The notes under the pieces were generated by a model, which saw only the letters and a list, made by a program, of their open reading frames with translations, did not search any database and was not told the DNA's origin. Positions 17,308 to 26,091 of a stretch of DNA of 64,000 nt are shown here, one piece after another; position 1 is the first letter of the stretch; each line of letters starts with the position of its first letter. Origin of the DNA: DASPWW01 sp963756745. GTDB taxonomy: Bacteria > Actinomycetota > Thermoleophilia > Solirubrobacterales > 70-9. Made by a program: the position numbers and the translations under genes. Location of the stretch: assembly GCA_963756745.1 (NCBI GenBank), contig CAVWOU010000009.1:62001-126000 (forward strand), read 5' to 3'.

Positions 17308-17433
17308 TTGCTTACGGGGTTAGCTGACGGGCTCGCGCCGAAAGAGAAGCGCTACGCAGGCATCAGCCCGCGATTCGCCCCAGTTGCTGGGTCCCCCGAT
17401 CCCCGCGGATATGTGGCGGGGATTCAGCGGAAG
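17308..17433 (-). promoter_or_regulatory. Cyclic di-AMP riboswitch (ydaO-yuaA class)
   Basis: Read on the minus strand, the interval contains the class hallmarks in order: GCTGAATCC, then GGGGGACCCA, GGGGCGAATC, a GCGTAGCGC arm and the near-invariant CCGTCAGCTAACCCCGTAAG (ending near 17310). Spacing matches the known aptamer (about 125 nt). Actinobacterial members usually repress resuscitation-promoting-factor or other wall-hydrolase genes when c-di-AMP is high. The gene below is a secreted RlpA-like protein, in line with that role. Confidence 0.85.
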
Positions 17434-17555
17434 GTGGCGGCATCCTAACAGACACTCGGACGGATTCGATGCCTCCGATTCCGCATGGGGATGCGCGAAA
17501 GCGCACCTTGCACGAATAGGATTCGCCGTCGAGGAGCGTGGTCCTCGCGCGTGCG

Positions 17556-18405
17556 TCAGCGCCGCAGGCCGCGCAGGAGCCGGCTCGCGACGCCCTCGAG
17601 CGTCCTGCGGCCGTACTGGTGTCCCCGGGCTGCCCTCGGTGAGGATCGCGAGCGCGACCCGCTCGTCGCGGCGCTCGAGGAAAGCGATCTGGTGGTTGAC
17701 GTTGTCCCCGATCCCCCACCCGCCCTTGAAGTAGAGGTTCCATCCCTTCGGTCGCGCCCGGGCGACCCCCCATCGCTGCGAGGGAACGATGCCCGCGAGC
17801 AGGTTGCGGGCGTATCCCTCGTGGCGATCCGGGATCGTGTCCTCGAACCGGTACATGAACGACGCCTGGTCGGCGGCGCTCGTCCTGCACAGGCCCCACG
17901 CGCTGTTGTAGCTGAAGTGGCGCATGTGGGCGTCGCGCGCAACGCGTCGGATCGCGCCCTCCCCGACGATGTTCCTCACCCGCGTCGCCGCGCCGTTGTC
18001 GGAGCGCCGGATCATCGGGCCGAGCAGGTCGCGGTCGGGCTCGTTCAGGCCGCGGTCGCGCACCGAACCCTGGCGCAGGTACGCGGCGAGCAGCATCACC
18101 TTGACCGTGCTCGCCATCGGAGCGGTGCGCCCGCCGTGGAAGTCATCGCGCCTGCGGTCGGGGTCGACGATCGCGAACCGGACGTCGCCGACGCGGTGCT
18201 TCGCGTACTGCCGCGCGCGCTCGACGTCGGGGCGCCAACCTTTCGGCTCGGCCGCGGCGACGCCCGCGCGGGCGGCCGACGCGAGCTCCGTCGCGGGCCC
18301 GACAACGGCGCACGTCAGCGCAATCAGGAATAGGAAGAGCCCCCTGACGGGGGCCCTTCCCTTAGCAAGCCTGTAAGCCGGATTCTGTCGTGTGCGGCCA
18401 TCCAT
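17556..18405 (-). CDS. Exported penicillin-recognising serine hydrolase (class A beta-lactamase fold), one frameshift
   Basis: The active-site motifs of the class A beta-lactamase/DD-peptidase fold are visible: SxxK in PMASTVKVMLL, SDN in IRRSDNGAATR and the KTG-like KGG in LYFKGGWGIGD. A hydrophobic segment (LFLFLIALTCAVVGPATE) serves as signal. True beta-lactamase activity is uncertain because the omega-loop Glu is not recognisable. A 1-nt insertion in a G-run near 17624 splits the C-terminus, which resumes as HQYGRRTLEGVASRLL to the stop at 17556. The start is unclear: ATG 18405 lies inside the 3' part of rnpB, and no good later start exists. Confidence 0.65.
18338..18355 (-). terminator. 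Terminator of rnpB
   Basis: On the minus strand GCCCCC-GTCA-GGGGGC is followed by a pyrimidine-rich TCTTCCTATT tract just downstream of the RNase P RNA 3' end. Confidence 0.75.
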
Positions 18406-18692
18406 CTGTGCGGCCCACCTGGATCTCGCCGGGCCGGGTCGAAGATCCTGCTTGGCCTTGCACCGGACGGGGTTTGCCGTGACGCGCCGCGTCACCGCGG
18501 CGCCGGTGCGCTCTTACCGCACCATTTCACCTTTGCCTGTTCGCGGCTCACGTGTGGCCGCGTCATCGGCCGTGTGTTTTCTGTGGCACTTTCCCGCGGC
18601 TTTCGCCGGGTGGGCGCTACCCACCGTCCTTGCCCTGTGGTGTCCGGACTTTCCTCGAGGAATCACCTCCCCCGCGGCCGCATGGCCTGCAA
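18359..18692 (-). ncRNA. rnpB: RNase P RNA, bacterial type A
   Basis: The catalytic RNA that matures tRNA 5' ends. The minus strand carries the near-universal GAGGAAAGTCCGGAC (near 18641-18656), the GGTGAAATGGTGCGGTAAGAG region and the 3' ACAGAATCCGGCTTAC segment. P1 pairs CCCTT near the 5' end with AAGGG at the 3' end. A TAGAAT -10 box lies at 18699-18704. The length of about 334 nt is normal for type A. The downstream serine-hydrolase gene overlaps or abuts it. Confidence 0.95.
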
Positions 18693-18698
18693 GGGCCA

Positions 18699-18704
18699 AT
18701 TCTA
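18699..18704 (-). promoter_or_regulatory. -10 box of rnpB
   Basis: TAGAAT on the minus strand, 7-8 nt before the inferred 5' end of the RNase P RNA. Confidence 0.6.
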
Positions 18705-18722
18705 GGCGGTTGTGGGGGAACG

Positions 18723-18950
18723 TTATGAGAGCTCGGCGCCGCAGTCGTCGCACCCGCCGAGCATCGAGAGCTCGCCGCCGCAGACGGGGCACTCGGCGCG
18801 GCCGTCCGCGACGAGGTCCTCCCAGGCGCCGAGGACCACGTCCTCGAGCGTCAGCCCGCCGGGCTCGAACAGCCTCTGCGTCGAGCGCTCCGTCTGCGAC
18901 TCCGGGGAACCGCTGTCCCGAGCGATGTCGGTTGTTGCGACAGCGGCCAC
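18723..18950 (-). CDS. Small zinc-ribbon protein
   Basis: A 75-residue protein with two Cys pairs at the C-terminus (CPVCGGELS and CDDCGAELS) that should bind one zinc. The N-terminal half (LTLEDVVLGAWEDL) looks helical. It follows lexA by 6 nt on the same strand, so it is probably co-transcribed and SOS-regulated. No function is known. Similar small ribbons occur in actinobacteria as hypothetical proteins. Confidence 0.7.
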   Translation of the reverse strand: MAAVATTDIARDSGSPESQTERSTQRLFEPGGLTLEDVVLGAWEDLVADGRAECPVCGGELSMLGGCDDCGAELS

Positions 18951-18956
18951 GATTCA

Positions 18957-19565
18957 TCACACCTGCCTGAAGACTCCGATGACCTTGCCGAGCAGCTCGG
19001 CGTCCTGTGTCCTGATCGGCTCGTGGGCGTCGTTCTCGGGCTCGAGCCGGATCGCGTTGCGCTCGCGATAGAAGCGCTTGACGGTCGCCTCGTCGCCGAG
19101 CAGCGCGACGACGATCTCGCCGTTCGCCGCCTCGTCGGTCGGCCGCACGACGACGAAGTCTCCCTCGAGGATCCCGGCGTCCTTCATGCTGTCGCCGCGA
19201 ACCTTGAGGATGTAGTCGTCGCCCTCCCCGCCGATCACCGACGGGACCTCGTAGTAGTCCTCGATGTTCTCCTCGGCGAGGATCGGCTCGCCCGCCGCGA
19301 CGTTTCCGACCACCGGGATCCCCGGGCCCTTGAGGGCCCGGCGCGCCTTGCCGACCATCAGCTCGATCGCCCTCGGCTTGGTCGGATCGCGGCGCAGCAT
19401 CCCGATCTGCTCCAGCTTCGCGAGGTGGGCGTGGACGGTCGACGGCGAGTGCAGGCCGAGCGCGTTGCCGATCTCGCGCACGGTCGGTGGATACCCGTAC
19501 TTGCGCAAATAGCGCCGGATGTAGTCGAAGATCTCCCTTTGCCTCTTTGTCAGGTCCACGCTCAT
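18957..19565 (-). CDS. lexA: LexA repressor
   Basis: The SOS-response repressor, 202 residues. The N-terminal winged helix includes YPPTVREIGNALGLHSPSTV (recognition region). The autocleavage Ala-Gly is in VAAGEPILAEE. The catalytic Ser is in GDSMKDAGILEGD and the Lys in GDEATVKRFY. The ATG at 19565 is preferred because the longer open frame crosses the promoter. A LexA box lies about 40 nt upstream (19604-19617), implying autoregulation. A second box of nearly the same sequence lies at 93-106. Confidence 0.95.
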   Translation of the reverse strand: MSVDLTKRQREIFDYIRRYLRKYGYPPTVREIGNALGLHSPSTVHAHLAKLEQIGMLRRDPTKPRAIELMVGKARRALKGPGIPVVGNVAAGEPILAEENIEDYYEVPSVIGGEGDDYILKVRGDSMKDAGILEGDFVVVRPTDEAANGEIVVALLGDEATVKRFYRERNAIRLEPENDAHEPIRTQDAELLGKVIGVFRQV

Positions 19566-19603
19566 ATGCTTGCCCTCTCGGTCCCTCCCGTGGCGGTCAT
19601 CAG

Positions 19604-19617
19604 GGAACACATGTTCG
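19604..19617. promoter_or_regulatory. LexA (SOS) box upstream of lexA
   Basis: GGAACACATGTTCG has the GAAC-N4-GTTC form used by actinobacterial LexA, placed in the lexA promoter region. Confidence 0.8.
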
Positions 19618-19684
19618 CAGAGTAACCCCTGCGCCGGACGGATGCAAGGAGGCCCTCGGGGCTGCTCTAGAATCGTCGCGTCAC

Positions 19685-19771
<87 letters not shown>

Positions 19772-19775
19772 TCGG

Positions 19776-19798
19776 GAGCCCCTGCAATCGCGGGGGCT
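19776..19798 (+). terminator. Terminator after tRNA-Leu
   Basis: AGCCCC and GGGGCT flank an 11-nt loop and are followed by TTTGG, a short intrinsic-type terminator directly after the tRNA. Confidence 0.65.
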
Positions 19799-19849
19799 TT
19801 GGCATCAAGGCAAAACATCCGGCCACCAACCGACATCACCACCTCGGCG

Positions 19850-20887
19850 GTGTCGCCGGCCGAGCTGCCGCGCGAGTTTCGGGCGCGCGCGCTGCGCCGC
19901 CGCCTGCTACAGGCGATAGCGGCGCTTGGCGTCCTTGTCGCGATCTTCCTGCTCGCACCGGGGCTGGGCGAGGTCCGCGACCGACTCGCCGGCGCGAGCC
20001 CGGGCTGGCTGGCGCTGGCGACGCTCTTCGAGGGCCTCTCCTTCGCCTCCTACGTGGTCATGTTTGGGCCGATCTTCTGCACCGGGCTGGGCTGGAGGCG
20101 AAGCTGGCAGATCGGCGGATCGGAGTTGGCGATGGGCTCGCTGGTTCCCGCCAGCGGCATAGGCGGGCTGGCGCTCGGGGCGTGGGTGCTCCACCGAGGC
20201 GGCATGGACGGCCAGCGGATCGCCCGCCGTTCGGTCGCCTTCTTCCTCATCAAGAGCGGGGTCAACTTCCTTGCCGTCGCCGTGATCGGGACCGTGATGG
20301 CGCTCGGCCTGCTCGGCCCGGAGCTGTCGCTGTGGCTCACCGCCTTCCCGGCCGCCGTGGCGGCGCTGGCGGTCGCCGTCGTGGCGGCGCTTCCGCGGCT
20401 CGGCCCCGGCCGCGCCTTGGGTCCGGAGGTCTCCCGCCCGCGCAGAGCGCTCAGTGCGTCACGGCGCGCGCTGATCGACGGCACCGCCGAGGCGATCAAG
20501 ATCGTGCGCTCGGGAAATCGCCGTGTGCTGGCGGGATCGGTCGGTTACTGGGCTTTCGACAATGCGGTCCTGTGGGCGAGCTTCCACGCGTTCGACGTCT
20601 CGCTCCCACTGACCGTCGTTCTGATGGGCTATCTGATCGGCCAGCTCGGCGGGCTGCTCCCTATCCCCGGTGGGATCGGAGGCATCGACGGTGGGCTGAT
20701 CGGGACACTGATCGTCTACGGAGCGCCGGCCGCGGGCACGGCCGCTGCGGTGCTCGGATACCGCGTGATCCTCTTCTGGCTGCCGCTGATCGTGGGCGGC
20801 ATCGCCTTCGCCGCGCTGCGCCGCGACATGCCGGGCGGACGCGAGCTGGCCTCGTGCGCTCCCGCCATCGCCGCACAGTCCGCTTGA
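19850..20887 (+). CDS. Lysylphosphatidylglycerol synthase-like (UPF0104/YbhN) membrane protein
   Basis: A polytopic membrane protein of about 345 residues with the LPG-synthase TM fold. SLVPASGIGGLALGAWVL and the C-terminal GGLLPIPGGIGGIDGGLIG are the two conserved re-entrant segments. The soluble lysyl-transfer domain is missing, so it is a transporter- or flippase-like YbhN relative, not a full MprF. The frame extends back into the tRNA; GTG 19850, after the tRNA terminator, is chosen. A hairpin follows the stop. Confidence 0.75.
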   Translation: MSPAELPREFRARALRRRLLQAIAALGVLVAIFLLAPGLGEVRDRLAGASPGWLALATLFEGLSFASYVVMFGPIFCTGLGWRRSWQIGGSELAMGSLVPASGIGGLALGAWVLHRGGMDGQRIARRSVAFFLIKSGVNFLAVAVIGTVMALGLLGPELSLWLTAFPAAVAALAVAVVAALPRLGPGRALGPEVSRPRRALSASRRALIDGTAEAIKIVRSGNRRVLAGSVGYWAFDNAVLWASFHAFDVSLPLTVVLMGYLIGQLGGLLPIPGGIGGIDGGLIGTLIVYGAPAAGTAAAVLGYRVILFWLPLIVGGIAFAALRRDMPGGRELASCAPAIAAQSA

Positions 20888-20904
20888 CCCTGACGACCCA
20901 GAGG

Positions 20905-20935
20905 GACCCGCGCAAGGTTTCGGGCCTTGTGGGTC
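20905..20935 (+). terminator. Hairpin after the YbhN-like gene
   Basis: GACCC and CAAGG on the left pair with CCTTG and GGGTC on the right, starting 18 nt after the stop. There is no U-run. Confidence 0.5.
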
Positions 20936-20991
20936 GGGGCGCCGTCAGCGACGGCGGGATCTCATCCAGCGCACGCCTCCTATGTGGGCGA

Positions 20992-21684
20992 TCACTTGGC
21001 CCCGCCGTACGCGTCGTGGTAGTTCCACCACCCGTAGGGCGGCGTCTGCGGGTAGCCCTCAGGCGAGTCCTCCCACTCCTCCTGCCGCCCGAGCGCGGTG
21101 ATGTCGAGGTAGCTCCACGTGCTCCCCATCGCCTCGTCGCCGCGGCTGTCGATGAAGTAGGTGCGGAACACGCTGTCGCCGTCGCGGATGAAGGCGTTCG
21201 TGCCGTGCCACTCGTCGACGCCGAAGTCCGCGTCGAAGTCGTCGGTGATCGTGTACCAGGGGATCAGCTCCCAGCCCATGCGCTCCTTCAGGCCCTGGAT
21301 CTCGGCCTGGGGGGCGCGCGAGGCGAACGCGAGCGTCGTGTCCCGTGCGTTCAGGTGGGCGGGGTGCGCCACCTGGTCGGCGACGAAGGAGCATCCGACG
21401 CAGGCCCGCTCCGGGTACGCGCCGCCCTCCGCGTAAGAGGTGACTTCCGGCCCGTAGAAGAAGCGGTAGACGATCAGCTGGCGACGGCCGTCGAACAGGT
21501 CGAGCAGGCTCGCCTTGCCCTCGGGCCCGTCGAACTCGTAGTCCTTCTCCACGGCCATCCACGGCATCCGGCGGCGCTCGGCGGCGAGCGCATCGCGGGC
21601 GCGGGTTAGCTCCTTCTCCTTCACCAGCAGGTCCTCGCGCGCGGACTCCCACTGCTGCGGCGACACGATCGGCGGTGTGTCCAT
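20992..21684 (-). CDS. DUF899 thioredoxin-like protein
   Basis: A 230-residue protein of the DUF899 family: MPWMAVEKDYEFDGPEG, LIVYRFFYGPEV, the CVGCSF pair in place of a thioredoxin CxxC, FASRAPQAEIQ and the terminal TPPYGWWNYHDAY. The biochemical role is unknown; the fold suggests redox chemistry. ATG 21684 follows GGAGGAGGTG at good spacing. The gene lies downstream of an ECF sigma factor gene on the same strand. Confidence 0.85.
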   Translation of the reverse strand: MDTPPIVSPQQWESAREDLLVKEKELTRARDALAAERRRMPWMAVEKDYEFDGPEGKASLLDLFDGRRQLIVYRFFYGPEVTSYAEGGAYPERACVGCSFVADQVAHPAHLNARDTTLAFASRAPQAEIQGLKERMGWELIPWYTITDDFDADFGVDEWHGTNAFIRDGDSVFRTYFIDSRGDEAMGSTWSYLDITALGRQEEWEDSPEGYPQTPPYGWWNYHDAYGGAK

Positions 21685-21763
21685 TGCGGCACCTCCTCCT
21701 TTGTCTTCCAGCGTCATCTGATCTCCTTCGATAGTGGGAACTGCGTATCGATTGAGAGCGGTC

Positions 21764-22747
21764 TCAGGGTCGGAACTCATCGGTCCGGTGTGGAGTCCCC
21801 GGCGGCGCAATGCGAGCGAGCACGCCGGTGCCGATGAAAGCGGTGATCGCCGCGATGAGCTCGCCCTCGAACGTGAGGACCACCAGCACGTCGAGCCGGT
21901 CGCGCCCGCTCTCGCGATCGCGCCGGTAGCCAACCATCGCGGGCTGTCCGCCGGCGCTGGTCGCCTCGAACCGCCATTTCGAGCGGAAGACGCGCCCGGT
22001 GATGAACGCCGCAATGTCGTCCTTGCCCCGAAACCAGGTCGGCAGCGGCGGCATCGAGAAGCTTGCGTCCTCACTCAGCATCGCGACGATCCCCGCGACG
22101 TCGGCGCGGTTCCAGGCGTCGACGAAACGGGCGACGAGCTTGCGGGAGCGCTCGTCGCCCAGCACCCGCAGCGTCTCCTGCTGCGAGCGGGCCGGAAGCT
22201 CCCGCTCGAGCTTCGCGCGGGCCCGCTGCAGGGCGCTGTTCACCGAGGCGACCGAGGTCTCGAGGATCTCGGCAACCTCCCGGGCGCTGAAGCCGAGCAC
22301 CTCGCGGAGGATCAGCGCGGCGCGCTGGTTGGGCGGCAGGAGCTGAAGGGCGGCGACGTAGGCGAGCTCGACGCCCTCGCGGTTCTCGTAGCGCAGGAGC
22401 TCGTCCGGATAGGGCTCGATCCAGACCGACTCGGCCAGGGGCCCGCCGAGCGGCTCGCGCGGATCGTCCCCGCGTCCGGCGCCTCCGGGCAGCTCGCGCC
22501 GCTTGCGCCCCTGGAGAATTCGCAGGCAGGCGTTCGTGGCGATCGCATAGAGCCAGGAGCGCAGCGAGCTGCGGCCCTCGAAGCCGCCCCGCCCCTTCCA
22601 GGCCCCCAACAGTGCTTCCTGGAGCGCGTCGTCTGCGTCGTGAACGGAGCCCAGCATCCGGTAGCAGTGGGCGTGGAGCTCGCGGCGGTACGGCTCGATG
22701 AGCTCGGCGAAGGACTCCTCATCGGCGTCCCGAATCGCCTCGGTCAT
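21764..22747 (-). CDS. ECF sigma-70 factor with C-terminal SnoaL-like domain (SigG/TIGR02960 type)
   Basis: A 327-residue extracytoplasmic-function sigma factor. Region 2 (YRRELHAHCYRMLGSVHDAD, then LYAIATNACLRIL) and region 4 (LPPNQRAALILREVLGFSA, then VASVNSALQRARAKL) are both intact. The last 120 residues form a SnoaL-like domain (VARFVDAWNRADVAGIVAML), a known regulatory extension in this sigma group. No anti-sigma gene is adjacent, as expected for this type. The DUF899 gene downstream is its likely operon partner. Confidence 0.88.
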   Translation of the reverse strand: MTEAIRDADEESFAELIEPYRRELHAHCYRMLGSVHDADDALQEALLGAWKGRGGFEGRSSLRSWLYAIATNACLRILQGRKRRELPGGAGRGDDPREPLGGPLAESVWIEPYPDELLRYENREGVELAYVAALQLLPPNQRAALILREVLGFSAREVAEILETSVASVNSALQRARAKLERELPARSQQETLRVLGDERSRKLVARFVDAWNRADVAGIVAMLSEDASFSMPPLPTWFRGKDDIAAFITGRVFRSKWRFEATSAGGQPAMVGYRRDRESGRDRLDVLVVLTFEGELIAAITAFIGTGVLARIAPPGTPHRTDEFRP

Positions 22748-22877
22748 GCATTGAGCTTGGCAGGTGTCGAACAGACTCGGGCCCTGCGAGGACGCGATCC
22801 GGCCCTTACCATCCGCTCAGGATCGCGCCGTTCGAGGGTCCGTTCGCCAAGCGCTCGGCCCGCTGCGGGAAAAGCCC

Positions 22878-24215
22878 ATGAGCACTCCGCCAACACAGTA
22901 CGCCAAGTCCGGAGACGCCTCGATCGCCTATCAGGTCGTCGGCGAAGGGCCAATCGACGTGGTCCTCGTCCTCGGCTTCGCCACCCACGTCGAGCTCCAG
23001 TGGGAGTCGCCCCCGTTCGCTCACTTCTTCGAGCGGATCAGCTCGTTCTCGCGCCTGATCATCTTCGACAAGCGCGGCACAGGGCTGTCCGACCCCGTCA
23101 CCGAGGCGCCGACACTCGAGGAGCGGATCGACGATGTTCGCGCCGTGATGGATGCCGCGGGGTCCGAGCGCGCGGCCCTCCTCGGGATCTCCGAGGGCGG
23201 ACCGATGAGCGTGCTGTTTGCGGCCACTCACCCCGATCGAGTCATCGCTCTGGTGCTCCACGGCGCGATGGGGCGCACGACCGAGGCGCCCGACTACCCC
23301 TGGGCTTCGCCCGCGGAGGCGCTTCGCGAATCCGCATCCGAGTTCATCGCCCCTTATTGGGGGCAACACGCAGAGGGAATGGTCGAGCTGTTCGCACCGA
23401 GCTTCGCCGACGATCCTGAGGCGGTGGAGTTCACGGCCCGCATGGAGCGCTCCGCTGCGAGCCCGGCGATGGTCCAGCAGATCTTCGAGATGTTTCTCGA
23501 CATCGATGTGCGAGCCATCCTGCCCACGATCGGCGTTCCGACGCTCGTCCTTCACCGGCGCGGCGACCGCGTTGTCAATCGCCGCGCCGGTGAGGAGCTC
23601 GCCGCGCAGATCCCAGGGGCTCGATATGCCGAGCTGCCAGGCATCGACCATCTTCCCTGGGCGGGCGACTCGGAAGCCGTGCTCGGGGAGATCGAGGAGT
23701 TCCTGACCGGCACCCGCTCGGCACCCGAGCCCGAGCGAGTACTCGCCACCGTGATGTTCACTGACATCGTCGGGTCGACGGAGCGAGCGGCCGAGCTCGG
23801 CGACGCGCGCTGGCGCGAGTTGCTCTCCGCGCATCAGGCAGCGGTGCGGCGCGAGCTGATGCGATTCCGGGGAGTCGAGGTGAAGACGCTTGGCGACGGT
23901 AGCCTCGCCACCTTCGACGGACCGGCGCGCGCCATCCGATGCGGGCGCGGGATCGCGGAGGCGGCCCGCTCCCAGGGGCTGGGGGTGCGCGTCGGACTGC
24001 ACTCCGGGGAGGTCGAGCTGATGGAGGATGACGTCGGCGGGATCGCGGTCCACATCGCGGCCCGCGTCGGAGCCCTCGCCTCCGAGGGCGAAGTGCTCGT
24101 GTCCAGCACCGTCAAGGATCTCGTTGCCGGATCGGGTATTCGGTTCGTGGACCGCGGTTCGGAGCATCTCAAGGGAATTGCCGACGAATGGAGGCTGTTC
24201 GCGGCAGCCCCGTAA
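22878..24215 (+). CDS. Alpha/beta-hydrolase-class III adenylate cyclase fusion
   Basis: A 445-residue fusion. Residues 1-275 form an alpha/beta hydrolase with the nucleophile elbow GISEGGPMS and a terminal GIDHLPW containing the His. Residues about 290-445 form a class III cyclase domain: MFTDIVGSTERAAELGD with the metal Asp, then VKTLGDGSLATFDGPARAI. The position usually held by catalytic Asn reads AVHIAARV with His, as in the mycobacterial Rv1900c-type fusions, so activity may be low or altered. ATG 22878 is the start of similarity. It diverges from the ECF sigma gene. Confidence 0.85.
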   Translation: MSTPPTQYAKSGDASIAYQVVGEGPIDVVLVLGFATHVELQWESPPFAHFFERISSFSRLIIFDKRGTGLSDPVTEAPTLEERIDDVRAVMDAAGSERAALLGISEGGPMSVLFAATHPDRVIALVLHGAMGRTTEAPDYPWASPAEALRESASEFIAPYWGQHAEGMVELFAPSFADDPEAVEFTARMERSAASPAMVQQIFEMFLDIDVRAILPTIGVPTLVLHRRGDRVVNRRAGEELAAQIPGARYAELPGIDHLPWAGDSEAVLGEIEEFLTGTRSAPEPERVLATVMFTDIVGSTERAAELGDARWRELLSAHQAAVRRELMRFRGVEVKTLGDGSLATFDGPARAIRCGRGIAEAARSQGLGVRVGLHSGEVELMEDDVGGIAVHIAARVGALASEGEVLVSSTVKDLVAGSGIRFVDRGSEHLKGIADEWRLFAAAP

Positions 24216-24305
24216 CGCGCGCAGCCGACGCAGACACCGATTCCGTCGACCAGGCTGGTCGGCTCAGTGGGTGACGCTGGTGTTCACGCGCCAGGGCTCC
24301 GGCGG

Positions 24306-25855
24306 TCAGGAACCCGTCGGGCTGGGCGGAAACTCGCGCGCCGTCTGCCGACGCAGTATCTCGACGCCCACCACGGCGAGCACCGCGAGCGCGACGATCG
24401 TCAGCACCTGCCCGAGGTTGTCGATCCCGGGCATCACGGTCAGCCACAGCAGGAACAGCACGGCGAGGACCGAGTAGACCGCGACCGGGTGGTCGCGCAG
24501 GTACGGGGCGAGGAAGCGCCGCACCGCGACGGAGTGGCGGCCGGGCCCCGCCAGCAGGCCTCCGACGATGAACGCGAGTCCGATCACGAGCACGAACAGC
24601 GCCCGCTGGCGGAGCCCGTCGGAGAGGATGTCCCACACGGACGTGATCGCCGGCTGAACCGTCTCGGAGCTCGCCAGCGAGTCCACCTCGCCGCCGATCA
24701 GGCGCCGGGCCACCAGGACGAGCAGCGTCGCCGCCAGGATCCCGCCTCCGGCCGCGATCAGCGCCTCGCGGCGCCACCCCTTCGCCAGGTAGAGCGCGAG
24801 GAGGTAGAGCACGAGCACGACGAGCGGCAGCACGAAGCCGAGGTTGCGGAGTGCCCCCACGGCGGTCTGCACACCGTCGAGCTGAGTCGAGCTCATCAGC
24901 ACGAGCTCGCCCGGTGTCTGCACCACCTGGCGGTCGAGCAGCGGTGCGTGACCCGAGCCTCGAGCGAGGCGAGAGCGGCGTCGAGACCCTCGACGTTCGC
25001 CTCGCTGGGATCGGCGAGCACGGCGGCGGTGCGCTGCTCCAGCGCGCTTAGCCCACCGTCGAGCTCGGACAGGCGGCTCTCGAGCTTCGACAGGCGGCCC
25101 TGGAGCGGGGCGGGGACGCTCCCCTGAGCGCCCTTGATCTTCTCCTCGAGGCTCGCGACCCTCCCCTGGAGCTCGGCGGCGCTCTTGTTCAGCGCCTGGA
25201 GGTTCTTGCGCTGCTCCGAGCTCAGCTCGCCCTGCTGCACCTGCGACAGGGCCTGGCGAGCCGACCTGATCTCGGTCTGAGCCGTGGTCAAGCCCTGGCG
25301 CAGATCGGTCGAGTACTCCTGCACGATGCCCTGGATCTTGGAGATCGTCGCCGGGTCCACCCCGAGGCGCGCGGCGAGGTCGGCGAGCACCTGCCCGTAC
25401 TCGAGCGTCACCTCGCCGCCGGTGGTCGAGACGAACTCGCCCTCGTCCTCGAGCAGGCGGACGAGCTGCTGCTGAGCCGCGCCGATCGCGCTGGAGACGA
25501 GATCCTGCACCCGGGGCGAGGCGAGCGCCCGCTGCGCGACGTTCAGGGCGAGTTGCTGGGTCGCCGCCGCGACGGGAGCGGCGAGCGCCTCGGCGCCGCT
25601 CGGCAGCCGCTTCTCGATCTCGCCCTGGACATCGACGTTGGCATACAGCTGATCGACCGAGTAGGTGGCGAGCGCCTCCTGCACGTCCTCGTCCTCGAGG
25701 ATCTCGTCGGTCGTGTTCGCAACCTCGTCGGTGTTGAACAGCTCGCGCTGAACCCAATTCGCGGTGATCGAGAAGACCAGCAGCACGGACGCGAGCACGA
25801 TCAGCGCCCACACCACGACGCGGTGACGGCGCTTCGGGGTCGCTTCTACAGCCAT
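24306..25855 (-). CDS. Membrane protein with extracytoplasmic coiled coil, one frameshift
   Basis: Not assignable to a named family. An N-terminal membrane segment (VVWALIVLASVLLVFSITAN) is followed by a long, probably external region rich in Gln, Leu and Glu with coiled-coil character (about residues 190-300, such as SKLESRLSELDGGLSALEQ). The C-terminal third, reached after a 1-nt loss near 24957, has about five more membrane helices (LGFVLPLVVLVLYLLALYL and later). Both parts read well, so a single protein of about 515 residues is likely. Terminal helices resemble DUF-type membrane proteins next to cyclases. Confidence 0.6.
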
Positions 25856-26091
25856 CCCAGAATCTGACTCATCCCTCCATCGAGCATCGGACTTGCCCGC
25901 TGCAGTGTTGGCTGGGCGAGCATCCTGCCGTTCGGCGGATCGCTCGCCAAGGGGGTCTGCACCACACGGGGTATGCGCCTACACCCATCACCTCGCGCGC
26001 CAGAATATCCTTCCGGCGGGGCGCAAGCGCGGCGCCAGGAAGTGCTGCAACACGAGACGGCAACCGCACAGCGCTAGGCAAAGGAGAACCA

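Noticed and set aside
20905..20935. Partial copy of the tRNA-Leu anticodon region (CGCAAGGTT and GGGCCTTGTGGG) as an attachment-site remnant
   Set aside because: The match is about 25 nt with gaps and the sequence forms its own hairpin right after a stop codon; no integrase or element lies between it and the tRNA. A terminator is simpler.
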